Source: an uncultured Coprococcus sp. (GTDB lineage: Bacteria > Bacillota > Clostridia > Lachnospirales > Lachnospiraceae). Taken from it: a DNA stretch of 11,336 nucleotides. Of this stretch, positions 1 to 7,165 are shown in pieces. Where the stretch lies: NCBI GenBank assembly GCA_900548315.1, contig URJU01000059.1:1-11336 (forward strand). The letters run 5' to 3'. Within the stretch, counting starts at the first letter, position 1. Every line of letters begins with the position of its first letter. Under the pieces are notes generated by a model, which did no database searches, was not told the origin of the DNA, and worked only from the letters and a program-made list of their open reading frames with translations. The translations under genes were made by a program, and so were the position numbers.

Positions 1-26
1 CATTTAAGATGGAGGAATTTATAGAT

Positions 27-596
27 ATGAAGAAGAAGCTTATATTAGTAACATCACCACCAGCATGTGGAAAGACATTTATTTCAAAGCAGGTTGCAAA
101 GGCACTTCACAACTGTGTTTACCTTGATAAGGATACATTGATCGTGCTTTCAAAGCAGATATTTGTGGTTGCCGGACAGGAGTATAATCGTTCTTCGGAT
201 TTCTTCCAGAAAGAGATCAGAGATTACGAGTATTACTGTGTTCTTGATCTCGCATTTGAGGCGCTGGATTACAATGATACAGTGCTTATCAATGCACCTT
301 TTACAGAGGAGATCAGAGATGATGAGTACCTTGCAAATCTTCGTGCAAAGCTTGCAGAGAAAGATGCAGAGCTCTTCGTTATCTGGGTTAATACAAGAAA
401 AGATGTATGTCATGAGAGAATGATCAAGAGAGCTTCAGACAGAGATACATGGAAACTTGAGCATTGGGATGAGTACATCAACAGCCAGAACTTCAATCCA
501 CCGACAAACATCAAGGATCTTTTCATATTTGAGAATTCGTCAGAAGAGGAATATGAGGATTCGATCAAGAAGGTTGTCAAAGCTGTAAGGGGTTGA
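27..596 (+). CDS. Small P-loop ATPase, kinase-like (AAA_33/zeta-type fold), substrate unknown
   Basis: A 189-residue cytoplasmic protein with an N-terminal P-loop at residues 10-17 (SPPACGKT), in which the usual first Gly of GxxxxGKT is Ser. The loop follows a hydrophobic strand (LILVT). A DKD at 34-36 and a basic, helical C-terminal segment near 131-139 (RMIKRASDR) resemble the acceptor and lid regions of small kinases. The residues suggest phosphoryl transfer to a small molecule or nucleotide, but nothing visible identifies the substrate. An in-frame ATG lies at 9, but it overlaps the GGAGG at 11-15. That GGAGG is 11 nt before the ATG at 27, so 27 is the better start. No stop or other gene is visible in the 26 bases upstream. 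The DUF1015 gene follows after 75 bases, possibly in the same transcript. Assignment to the P-loop kinase group is firm; the function is not. Confidence 0.8.
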   Translation: MKKKLILVTSPPACGKTFISKQVAKALHNCVYLDKDTLIVLSKQIFVVAGQEYNRSSDFFQKEIRDYEYYCVLDLAFEALDYNDTVLINAPFTEEIRDDEYLANLRAKLAEKDAELFVIWVNTRKDVCHERMIKRASDRDTWKLEHWDEYINSQNFNPPTNIKDLFIFENSSEEEYEDSIKKVVKAVRG

Positions 597-613
597 TCCG
601 ACTAGGCGACTGA

Positions 614-635
614 AGGGATGAATGTTACGATCCCT
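614..635 (+). other. Weak inverted repeat between the first two genes
   Basis: AGGGAT at 614-619 and ATCCCT at 630-635 form perfect 6-base arms around a 10-base loop, in the 75-base gap after the P-loop gene. No T-run follows, so it is not a standard terminator on the + strand. It could stabilise an mRNA end or be chance. Confidence 0.25.
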
Positions 636-671
636 AAAACACAATAAAATATTATGACAGGAGTAGAGAAT

Positions 672-1913
672 ATGGCAACAATCAGAAGTTTTAGAGCCTA
701 TAGACCGAGACAAGATGTTGCGGGCAGAGTTGCTGCCTTGCCATACGATGTGTATAACCGTCAGGAAGCAGAGATAGAGGTCAAGCGTGAACCATTATCA
801 TTTTTGAAAGTGGACAGAGCTGAGACATCCTTTGGACCAGATGTTGATACATATGCTCCATGTGTATATGATAAGGCTGGTCAGCTGCTTCAGGACATGA
901 TAGATGATGGAACATATATCATGGAGCGCAGACCAGTCTATTATATTTATGAGCTTATCATGGATGGCAGACATCAGACGGGACTTGTGGCATGTGCGTC
1001 TATAGACGATTATATGAATGGGGTTATAAAGAAGCACGAGAATACCCGTGAGGACAAAGAGATAGACAGAATAAAACACGTAGAGGCGTGTGGAGCTCAG
1101 ACAGGCCCGATATTCCTTGCATACAGATCAATAGACAAGGTTAACGCGATCATAGACAGGGTCAAGGACGGAGAGAAATTATATGGATTTACATCTCCAG
1201 ACGGAATCACACATAATGTATGGATCATAGATAAACAGAATGACATAGACACGATCAAGGGTGCTTTCGAAAATGTAAATGATATCTATATCGCTGACGG
1301 TCATCACAGAGCTGCATCAGCTGTCAAAGCAGGCATCCATATGAGGGAGAAGAATCCGGGATATACAGGAGATGAAGAATTCAACTATTTCCTTTCCGTG
1401 CTTTTTCCTCATGATCAGCTCATGATCATGCCATATAATCGAGCTGTAAATGACCTAAATGGACTTAGCAGAGAAGGTTTTATGGACAAAATATCAGAAG
1501 TGTTCAATGTAACAGCAAGTGACATTCCTGTTGATCCACAGATTAAGGGACAGGTTGGAATGTACATTGATGGCAGCTGGTACAAATTGGATGTCAAGGA
1601 TGGTGTGGTGCCGGATGATGTGGTTGGAAGGCTGGATGTGTCGGTGCTCCAAGATAACGTTCTTGCCCCGATCCTCGGTATACAGGATCCAAGAACGGAT
1701 CAGAGAATAAAATTTATAGGTGGAATCAGAGGACTTTCAGAGCTTGAGAGACTTGTGGATGGAGGAATGGCAGTTGCATTTTCAATGTATCCGACATCCA
1801 TTACAGAACTGTTCGACATTGCGGATGCCGGACTCCTCATGCCGCCTAAGTCCACATGGTTTGAACCTAAGCTTAGAAGCGGAATTTTTATACATGCCAT
1901 TGATGGAAGATAG
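672..1913 (+). CDS. DUF1015 family protein (SerK-like, ParB/Srx-type fold)
   Basis: A 413-residue soluble protein with the conserved marks of DUF1015: an N-terminal RPRQDVAGRVAALPYDV segment (11-27), PLSFLKVDRAE (41-51), KHENTRE (121-127), the central ADGHHRAASA motif (208-217), and a C-terminal MPPKSTWFEPKLRSGIF block (390-406). Archaeal members of this superfamily include SerK, an ADP-dependent free L-serine kinase. In clostridia, DUF1015 genes often sit beside serA and serC, so a link to serine metabolism is plausible, but neither gene is in this window and the kinase activity is not shown here. An ATG at 654 is in frame, but AGGAG at 659-663 lies 8 nt before the ATG at 672, so 672 was chosen. 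Length is normal for the family. The GlgB-like gene begins 23 bases downstream, suggesting co-transcription. Family assignment is strong; the reaction is inferred. Confidence 0.93.
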   Translation: MATIRSFRAYRPRQDVAGRVAALPYDVYNRQEAEIEVKREPLSFLKVDRAETSFGPDVDTYAPCVYDKAGQLLQDMIDDGTYIMERRPVYYIYELIMDGRHQTGLVACASIDDYMNGVIKKHENTREDKEIDRIKHVEACGAQTGPIFLAYRSIDKVNAIIDRVKDGEKLYGFTSPDGITHNVWIIDKQNDIDTIKGAFENVNDIYIADGHHRAASAVKAGIHMREKNPGYTGDEEFNYFLSVLFPHDQLMIMPYNRAVNDLNGLSREGFMDKISEVFNVTASDIPVDPQIKGQVGMYIDGSWYKLDVKDGVVPDDVVGRLDVSVLQDNVLAPILGIQDPRTDQRIKFIGGIRGLSELERLVDGGMAVAFSMYPTSITELFDIADAGLLMPPKSTWFEPKLRSGIFIHAIDGR

Positions 1914-1936
1914 TTCAACAGACAGGAGAAGGATAT

Positions 1937-3811
1937 ATGAACATATTTGTATTAAAGTCGGATGAAGTAGCCTCTATAACCAGAGCTACCCATGGTAATC
2001 CGCACCACATTCTAGGAATGCATCCGTGCTTGAAGGATTGCTATGTAAATGCATACTTGCCTGGGGTCAGTGCAGTAGCTGTGGTTGATGGAGAACAAGA
2101 GTATCCGATGCAGGAGATTGGGACGCAAGGATTCTTTTCTGTAAAGATTACAGATAGAGAACCATTTTCCTACAGACTTAAGGTGACAAGAAAGATATGG
2201 GGTGAGTCTGGGGAAGAAGATGAGACAAAGACAGTGTATGATCCGTATTCATTTGAATGCAGTGTGGATCTGTCTATGGTTATGAAGGTAGTGGAAGGTG
2301 AAGATGATATAGAGTCGGGATTCCATGTCAAGGAACTGTTTGGTGCGAGAAAGACAGAGGTGGATGGCGTTTCGGGTGTATCATTCTGTATGAATATGCC
2401 AGGGGCAGTCCGTGTGAGTGTGGTTGGCGATTTTAACAACTGGGATGGCAGAGTCAATCCTATGAGAAGAATTGACTACACTGATATATATGAACTTTTT
2501 ATTCCGGGTGATCTTGCGGATACGAGATACAAGTTTGAGGCATTATATAGAGATGGCAACATAGACATATTTGCAGATCCGTATGCAGTTGCCTATGAGG
2601 TAGCACCGGGGAATGCCTCGATACTGACTGAGCTGGAATATAAATGGAGCGATGCCGCGTATATGAACAGCAGGAAGAATACTGGAGCTGTAAATATATA
2701 TGAGGTTCATATGCCTACATGGAAATCCATCGCAGATGAGGGCAGACTCACATATGCGGAATTTGGTAAAGATATAGCTGCATATGCGAAAAATATGGGG
2801 TATAACTATATTCAGTTTATGCCGCTTATGGAGTATGGCGATGACAATGGCTGGGGATACGATACTGTAGGAATGTTTGCGCCTACATCACGATATGGAA
2901 CGCCGGTTGATTTCATGGCGATGGTGGACCATCTTCACAGCAAAGGTATTGGTGTGATCATGGATATGGTGACTGTGGATGATATAGATTGTCTGTCGTA
3001 TTGGATAGATACCTATCATCTGGATGGAATCAGACTGGAAGATCAGGAAGTTGTAAATGAATTCAGAAATGTCACATGTGATAAGTATTCAGATGTATTG
3101 GTTGACCTTGGATGGAACACGGAGGCTGTCACGAGAGTGACGGATTATATGATGATTCCGCCTGCCTCCAGGGGAAGTTTTAAGGATTATACATGTGGCG
3201 TAACTTTTAACGAGAGTGACAAGTCTGTCTGGGCGCTCAGCCATGATGAGGTAGCGGGGCAGAGAGGCAGCTATGCAGCCAAGATGCCTGGTGGATATGA
3301 GGACAAATATGCTGACCTCAGGGTTTTGTTTGGACTTGTGATGACACTGCCTGGCAGAAAACTTACATTCATGGGACAGGAACTCGGCGGTTTTGGCAGT
3401 TTTGATGGCAGGAGCCCTATAGATTGGTCTGTACTTGAATTCGATGCCAACAATTATTTCCAGAAATATATAAAAGAGGTAAATAAGCTGTACAATATAA
3501 AGGCTGCTCTGCACGGATGCGGTGACGAAGAAGTTGTTTTCCATGAGGATGGACATGTAATGTCGTTTGTAAGACATGGAAAGACTTCAGCTGATTCTCT
3601 GTACATTGTGTGCAATTTTGGACTTAAGGATATTGGCGACTACAGCCTTTCAGTAGCTGATGAAGGAAGGTACAAAGAGGTGTTCTCAAGCGATAACCAG
3701 AAGTTTGGAGGAGAGGGCAACAACAACAAGGGGTATAAGACTGCGGAAGATGGAGTGGTGAAAGTGGCTGCGCCGGCTCTGTCGTTTGCTGTATTTGCCC
3801 ATGTAAAATAA
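1937..3811 (+). CDS. GlgB-family (GH13_9) protein, probably catalytically inactive
   Basis: A 624-residue protein built like a 1,4-alpha-glucan branching enzyme: an N1-type module (about 15-110, with HHILGMHP), a CBM48 glucan-binding module (about 145-235, with GDFNNWDG at 164-171), a GH13 barrel (about 250-520) and a C-terminal beta domain. Conserved segments include NIYEVH (253-258), GWGYD (305-309), APTSRYGTP (315-323) and SHDEV (435-439). The catalytic core is eroded. Region II reads DGIRLE instead of DGLRVD, so the nucleophile position (E. coli Asp405) is Glu368. The region I His (His340) is Asp348. The region III segment that carries the acid/base Glu458 has no visible counterpart. Regions I to II are 25 residues apart instead of about 65, and II to IV 69 instead of about 121. 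The frame is intact, so this looks like a maintained glucan-binding pseudoenzyme, not a decaying gene. AGGAG at 1924-1928 is 8 nt before the ATG. No other glycogen gene is in view. Confidence 0.88.
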   Translation: MNIFVLKSDEVASITRATHGNPHHILGMHPCLKDCYVNAYLPGVSAVAVVDGEQEYPMQEIGTQGFFSVKITDREPFSYRLKVTRKIWGESGEEDETKTVYDPYSFECSVDLSMVMKVVEGEDDIESGFHVKELFGARKTEVDGVSGVSFCMNMPGAVRVSVVGDFNNWDGRVNPMRRIDYTDIYELFIPGDLADTRYKFEALYRDGNIDIFADPYAVAYEVAPGNASILTELEYKWSDAAYMNSRKNTGAVNIYEVHMPTWKSIADEGRLTYAEFGKDIAAYAKNMGYNYIQFMPLMEYGDDNGWGYDTVGMFAPTSRYGTPVDFMAMVDHLHSKGIGVIMDMVTVDDIDCLSYWIDTYHLDGIRLEDQEVVNEFRNVTCDKYSDVLVDLGWNTEAVTRVTDYMMIPPASRGSFKDYTCGVTFNESDKSVWALSHDEVAGQRGSYAAKMPGGYEDKYADLRVLFGLVMTLPGRKLTFMGQELGGFGSFDGRSPIDWSVLEFDANNYFQKYIKEVNKLYNIKAALHGCGDEEVVFHEDGHVMSFVRHGKTSADSLYIVCNFGLKDIGDYSLSVADEGRYKEVFSSDNQKFGGEGNNNKGYKTAEDGVVKVAAPALSFAVFAHVK

Positions 3812-3904
3812 GTACCACAGTATAGATATTTGTTCAGATGAGATGAAGATGTGACGCTGTGCGGGGAAGGCGGTGATGTGGCTGTAATTCCTGTACGGCG
3901 TTTT

Positions 3905-3922
3905 GTCTTAATATATTGAGAC
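3905..3922. promoter_or_regulatory. 18-base near-palindrome upstream of the MscS gene
   Basis: GTCTTAATATATTGAGAC is symmetric in every position pair except one T/G pair, and has no central spacer. It lies 36 bases before the MscS start, within a 147-base gap (3812-3958) where I see no gene, no clear terminator and no convincing promoter. It could be a repressor operator or a short mRNA hairpin. The palindrome is plain in the sequence; the role is a guess. Confidence 0.35.
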
Positions 3923-3958
3923 GGATGATTGCTTGACAGATAGGAGGAAAAAGATTTT

Positions 3959-4870
3959 ATGATGTTACCGGTGGATTTGTTTAACATGGCAGTCGGTACT
4001 GAAACCACTGAAAATGTTGTGGAGGGGGCCGTGAAGGAGGCGACTGATCAGGTGAGTGTCATAGGACAGTATATCCAAAAACTTACAGATTGGTGCATGT
4101 CCAAGTTGGGAAGTATAGTGGTAGCTGTCATTTTCGTGGTAGTATGTTTTAGGTTGGTAAAACTGCTGTTAAAGATACTTAGAAAGAGCTTTGAACGCTC
4201 AAAGCTTGATGCCAGCGTGGCTGGATTCTTCATATCAGCTGTGAAGATAGTATTAAATGTGCTAATAGTTCTGACGGCAGCCAGCATAGTGGGATTTCAG
4301 ATCACATCGTTTATAACGATACTCGGTACTGCCGGTGTTACTCTGGGTCTTGCACTTCAGGGGAGTCTGTCAAATCTGGCTGGTGGACTGCTGATACTTA
4401 TATTAAAGCCATTCAGAGTTGGAGACTATATAGTCGAGAACAACACCCACTGTGAAGGCACGGTTGTTTCAATAGACATTTTTTATACTAGACTTATAAC
4501 ACTGGACAATAAATCGGTGGTTATACCGAATGGCAATATATCCAATACGTCCCTTGTAAATGTGACAGAACACGATATGAGAAGAGTGGAGATACCATTT
4601 TCTGTTGCGTATGATTCAGACATGGAGAAGGTTAAGCGAGTTACACTGGGAGTGATAAAGGATGTGGATGGTTATCTTGAGGATGAACAGGTGCTTTTCT
4701 ATATAGATGAATTTGCAGACAGTGGTATCAATATATATGTAAAATTCTATGCGAAGATAGAGAAGTTCTTTGATGCAAAATGGGATGCGATGTGGAAACT
4801 TAAGAAGGCATTTGACGAGAATGGGATAGAGATTCCATTCAGCCAGTTGGATGTGCATATGAAAAAATAA
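3959..4870 (+). CDS. MscS-type small-conductance mechanosensitive channel
   Basis: A 303-residue integral membrane protein of the MscS family, which releases solutes when membrane tension rises after osmotic downshock. Three membrane helices are visible: about 50-68, 88-112 and the pore-lining third helix at about 117-149. The third helix carries the family signature: small residues in GTAGVTLGLALQGSLSNLAG (123-142), then LKPFRVGDYI (149-158), which leads into the cytoplasmic beta domain. VVIPNGNISNT (187-197) is the other strongly conserved family motif. The C-terminal alpha/beta part (about 205-303) is present, and the length matches compact MscS proteins. AGGAGG at 3942-3947 is 11 nt before the ATG at 3959. 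A second ATG at 3962 follows directly, and one at 3986 is possible but has no clear ribosome site. The gene appears to stand alone, with gaps of 147 bases before it and 132 after. Confidence 0.95.
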   Translation: MMLPVDLFNMAVGTETTENVVEGAVKEATDQVSVIGQYIQKLTDWCMSKLGSIVVAVIFVVVCFRLVKLLLKILRKSFERSKLDASVAGFFISAVKIVLNVLIVLTAASIVGFQITSFITILGTAGVTLGLALQGSLSNLAGGLLILILKPFRVGDYIVENNTHCEGTVVSIDIFYTRLITLDNKSVVIPNGNISNTSLVNVTEHDMRRVEIPFSVAYDSDMEKVKRVTLGVIKDVDGYLEDEQVLFYIDEFADSGINIYVKFYAKIEKFFDAKWDAMWKLKKAFDENGIEIPFSQLDVHMKK

Positions 4871-4891
4871 GAATGTCGGCTGCCTGATTTC

Positions 4892-4920
4892 TTGCAAAAA
4901 TTATAGCAATCGAGTATAAT
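4892..4920 (+). promoter_or_regulatory. Sigma-A-type promoter for the two-GTPase operon
   Basis: TTGCAA (4892-4897) and a perfect TATAAT (4915-4920) are separated by 17 bases, ideal for a housekeeping sigma factor. The spacer and -10 box also form a dyad: ATTATA at 4900-4905 and TATAAT at 4915-4920, perfect 6-base arms around 9 bases. That would be a natural operator site for a metal-responsive repressor. The dyad does not match the textbook Bacillus Zur box, so the regulator cannot be named. Transcription would start around 4927 and leave a leader of about 75 bases. Confidence 0.7.
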
Positions 4921-4943
4921 CATAAGGATGTATTGGCATAAAA

Positions 4944-4970
4944 GCTGTGCAGCGCAAGCATATGCACGGC
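4944..4970 (+). other. Hairpin in the 5' leader of the GTPase operon
   Basis: GCTGTGCA (4944-4951) pairs with TGCACGGC (4963-4970): eight pairs including one G-T, with an 11-base loop. It lies inside the predicted leader, about 20 bases before the ribosome site AAGGAG at 4989-4994. No T-run follows, so it is not an ordinary terminator. It does not match any riboswitch I recognise. A role in mRNA stability or translation control is possible. Confidence 0.35.
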
Positions 4971-5002
4971 CTTAATATAAATTTGTTTAAGGAGTGATTG
5001 AT

Positions 5003-6166
5003 ATGACAAAGATTGATATTATCTCAGGTTTCCTTGGAGCCGGTAAGACAACATTGATCAAGAAACTTATTGAGCAGGCATTTAAGGGCGAGAAACTGGT
5101 CCTTATAGAGAACGAGTTTGGAGAGATTGGAATCGATGGAGGTTTCCTCAAAGATGCCGGTGTTCAGATCACAGAGATGAACTCAGGTTGTATCTGTTGT
5201 TCGTTGGTAGGAGATTTCGGTACCGCGCTTAAGCAGGTTATCACAGACTACACACCTGACAGGATCATCATAGAGCCTTCAGGAGTTGGCAAGCTGTCAG
5301 ATGTCATCAAGGCGGTAAAGGATGTTTCATCTGATCTTGATGTGGAGCTTGACAGTTATACAACAGTTGCGGATGTGTCAAAGGTTAAGATCTACATGAA
5401 GAATTTTGGCGAGTTCTTCAACAACCAGATAGAGAGTGCAAATACTATCATTCTGAGCAGAACGCAGACAACTACACAGGACAAGATAGAGAAAGCTGTT
5501 GCCATGATCAGAGAGAAGAATGATCATGCAACAATCATCACAACTCCATGGGATGAGCTTGATGGAGCTGCTATCCGAGAGGCTATGCAGAACTATAAGT
5601 CTCTTGAGGAGACAATGATGGATGAGGCAAAGAGCGGTCATGATCACGATCATGGAGATGGCTGCACGTGCGGATGCCATGATCATGAGCACGAGCATCA
5701 TCACGATCATGAGCATGAACACGGAGACGACTGCACATGCGGATGTCACGACCACGACCATGATGACCATGAGCACGATCACGATCATGATCACGAGCAT
5801 CATCACGATCATGATCACGAGCACCATCACGATCACGGAGATGAGTGTACATGTGGATGTCACGACCATGATCATCACCATCATCATGCAGATGAAGTAT
5901 TTACAAGCTGGGGCAAGGAGACTCCTCATAAGTACAACGAGGACAAGCTTAGAGAGATTCTTGACACTCTGGCAGATACAGAGAAGTACGGTGTTATTCT
6001 CCGTGCAAAGGGTATAGTACCTAGCGATGCAGGTGACTGGCTGTACTTCGATCTTGTACCAGGTGAGTTTGAGATCAGAAAGGGCAAGGCAGATATCACT
6101 GGTAAGCTCTGCGTAATAGGAAGCAAGCTGAAGGAAGACGACCTTGCACAGCTGTTCGAGGTATAA
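5003..6166 (+). CDS. G3E/COG0523 (CobW/YciC-like) GTPase with His/Cys-rich metal-binding insert
   Basis: A 387-residue cytoplasmic P-loop GTPase of the COG0523 family, whose members act as metallochaperones or metal insertases, several in zinc homeostasis. Walker A is GFLGAGKT (9-16), ENEFGEIGID at 36-45 is the family switch segment, and the metal-binding CxCC is at 63-66 (GCICC). Walker B ends in EPSGVG (91-96). The guanine-specificity NKxD is not evident; the equivalent position reads LSRTQ (151-155). Residues 213-295 form a large His/Cys-rich insert, followed by the CobW C-terminal domain from about 298. GTG at 4994 is in frame, but AAGGAG (4989-4994) overlaps it and is 8 nt before the ATG at 5003, so 5003 was chosen. 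A second G3E GTPase gene starts 13 bases downstream. The metal is unknown; zinc is the most likely by family, while nickel or cobalt cannot be excluded. Confidence 0.93.
   Translation: MTKIDIISGFLGAGKTTLIKKLIEQAFKGEKLVLIENEFGEIGIDGGFLKDAGVQITEMNSGCICCSLVGDFGTALKQVITDYTPDRIIIEPSGVGKLSDVIKAVKDVSSDLDVELDSYTTVADVSKVKIYMKNFGEFFNNQIESANTIILSRTQTTTQDKIEKAVAMIREKNDHATIITTPWDELDGAAIREAMQNYKSLEETMMDEAKSGHDHDHGDGCTCGCHDHEHEHHHDHEHEHGDDCTCGCHDHDHDDHEHDHDHDHEHHHDHDHEHHHDHGDECTCGCHDHDHHHHHADEVFTSWGKETPHKYNEDKLREILDTLADTEKYGVILRAKGIVPSDAGDWLYFDLVPGEFEIRKGKADITGKLCVIGSKLKEDDLAQLFEV
5639..5887 (+). repeat. In-frame His/Cys-rich repeat region of the first GTPase
   Basis: This segment encodes residues 213-295, with 36 His and 9 Cys by my count, the rest mostly Asp and Glu. 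Three copies of GDxCTCGCHDH (starting at residues 218, 241 and 279, where x is G, D or E) are separated by His-Asp/Glu runs of different lengths. At DNA level it is rich in CAT/CAC alternating with GAT/GAC, so it is prone to slippage and length change. Likely a metal-holding loop. Confidence 0.9.
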
Positions 6167-6179
6167 ATAAGGAGTTAAT

Positions 6180-7142
6180 ATGATGGGACGTCAGAATAAA
6201 GAGATACCTGTATATGTGTTCATGGGATTCCTCGAGAGCGGCAAGACTACATTTGCCAAAGAGACACTGATGGACAGAGGATTTACAGGCGGAGCAAAGA
6301 CACTTCTTCTCGTGTGCGAAGATGGAGAGGAAGAGTATGACATTGATGCTCTGAAAAAAGCGAATATATATACAGAGTTTATAGAGGAAGATCAGCTTAC
6401 TACAGACCATCTGCTCGATCTTCAGGACAAATACAATCCTGAGCAGGTCATGATAGAGTACAATGGTATGTGGAAACTTGATAAGATATTCGAGATAAGA
6501 GTGCCAAAGGGATGGACAGTTGTTCAGGTCATCTCATTTGTGAACGCTGAGACATATGACGTGTATTCACAGAACATGAAGGCGACTATGGTAGAGCAGT
6601 TCAACAGTGCAGACATGGTCATCTTCAACAGATGCGATGAGAATTCCAAGATTCCTGAGTGGAGGAGATCCATCAAGGCGGTGAACAGAAGAGCGCAGAT
6701 CATCTTTGAGATGAAGGATGGCTCAGTGGCACCGGAGACAAACGAGCCAGAGGATCTTCCATATGATGTCAGTGCGGATGTGATAGAACTCCCGGATGAT
6801 GATTTTGGAATCTGGTATGTGGATGCATCTGACATGAAGGAGAGATACGATGGCAAGAAGATACATTTCAAGGCTATGGTATTCAGACCAAAGCAGTATG
6901 GAAATAATGCATTTGTTCCGGGACGATTTGCGATGACCTGCTGCGTTGAGGATATCCAGTTTGTCGGATTTAAGTGTTACTATCAGGGCGCAAAGAATCT
7001 TGTGGACAGACAGTGGGTCGATGTAACAGCCAAGATAGGATATGAGTATTATCCTGATTTTGACGGCGAAGGACCGGTGCTCACAGCAGAAAAAGTAACG
7101 CTGACAAGTGCTCCGAAAGAGGAAGTAGTATATTTTAGCTGA
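6180..7142 (+). CDS. G3E-type P-loop GTPase fused to a TIGR03943/YcgQ-like C-terminal domain
   Basis: A 320-residue protein. The N-terminal half (about 10-180) is a G3E GTPase domain: Walker A GFLESGKT (16-23), an acidic ENEFG-equivalent CEDGEEEYDID (46-56), Walker B ending MIEYNG (91-96), and NRCD (150-153) at the guanine-specificity position. The CxCC metal motif expected between them is absent; that stretch reads TEFIEEDQLT. The C-terminal part (about 220-320) resembles the soluble domain of TIGR03943/YcgQ permease-associated proteins: GKKIHFKAMVFRP (225-237), GRFAMTCCVED (248-258) with the Cys pair 254-255, WVDVTAKI (279-286) and a final APKEEVVYF. No membrane helices are visible. AAGGAG at 6169-6174 sits 5 nt before ATG 6180 and 8 nt before ATG 6183, so either could be the true start. 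It is co-transcribed with the preceding GTPase (13-base gap) and closed by a strong terminator. Likely a partner in metal handling; this is inference. Confidence 0.85.
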   Translation: MMGRQNKEIPVYVFMGFLESGKTTFAKETLMDRGFTGGAKTLLLVCEDGEEEYDIDALKKANIYTEFIEEDQLTTDHLLDLQDKYNPEQVMIEYNGMWKLDKIFEIRVPKGWTVVQVISFVNAETYDVYSQNMKATMVEQFNSADMVIFNRCDENSKIPEWRRSIKAVNRRAQIIFEMKDGSVAPETNEPEDLPYDVSADVIELPDDDFGIWYVDASDMKERYDGKKIHFKAMVFRPKQYGNNAFVPGRFAMTCCVEDIQFVGFKCYYQGAKNLVDRQWVDVTAKIGYEYYPDFDGEGPVLTAEKVTLTSAPKEEVVYFS

Positions 7143-7165
7143 TATAGAGTATGAGAGATATAACG

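Noticed and set aside
614..635. Hairpin after the P-loop gene as a terminator
   Set aside because: Only six pairs and no T-run on the + strand; listed only as a weak inverted repeat.
3089..3577. Antisense reading frame of 162 codons within the GlgB-like gene
   Set aside because: No ribosome site, no recognisable domain, and fully inside a well supported gene on the other strand.
1937..3811. Pseudogene call for the GlgB-like gene
   Set aside because: The frame is intact over 624 codons with a good ribosome site and conserved motifs outside the active site, so a maintained inactive protein fits better than a broken gene.
3933..3938. TTGACA as a -35 box before the MscS gene
   Set aside because: A -10 box at normal spacing would fall on the start codon, after the ribosome site, so the match is probably chance.
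4898..4930. Zur box upstream of the first GTPase
   Set aside because: The sequence is AT-rich with a dyad but does not fit the Bacillus Zur consensus, so no regulator is named.
5378..5929. Long antisense reading frame (183 codons) opposite the His-rich region, plus a 131-codon frame on the same strand
   Set aside because: Both are by-products of the repetitive CAT/GAT codons, giving proteins made of Met, Ile, Val, Thr or His/Asp runs; the sense frame has clear GTPase motifs.
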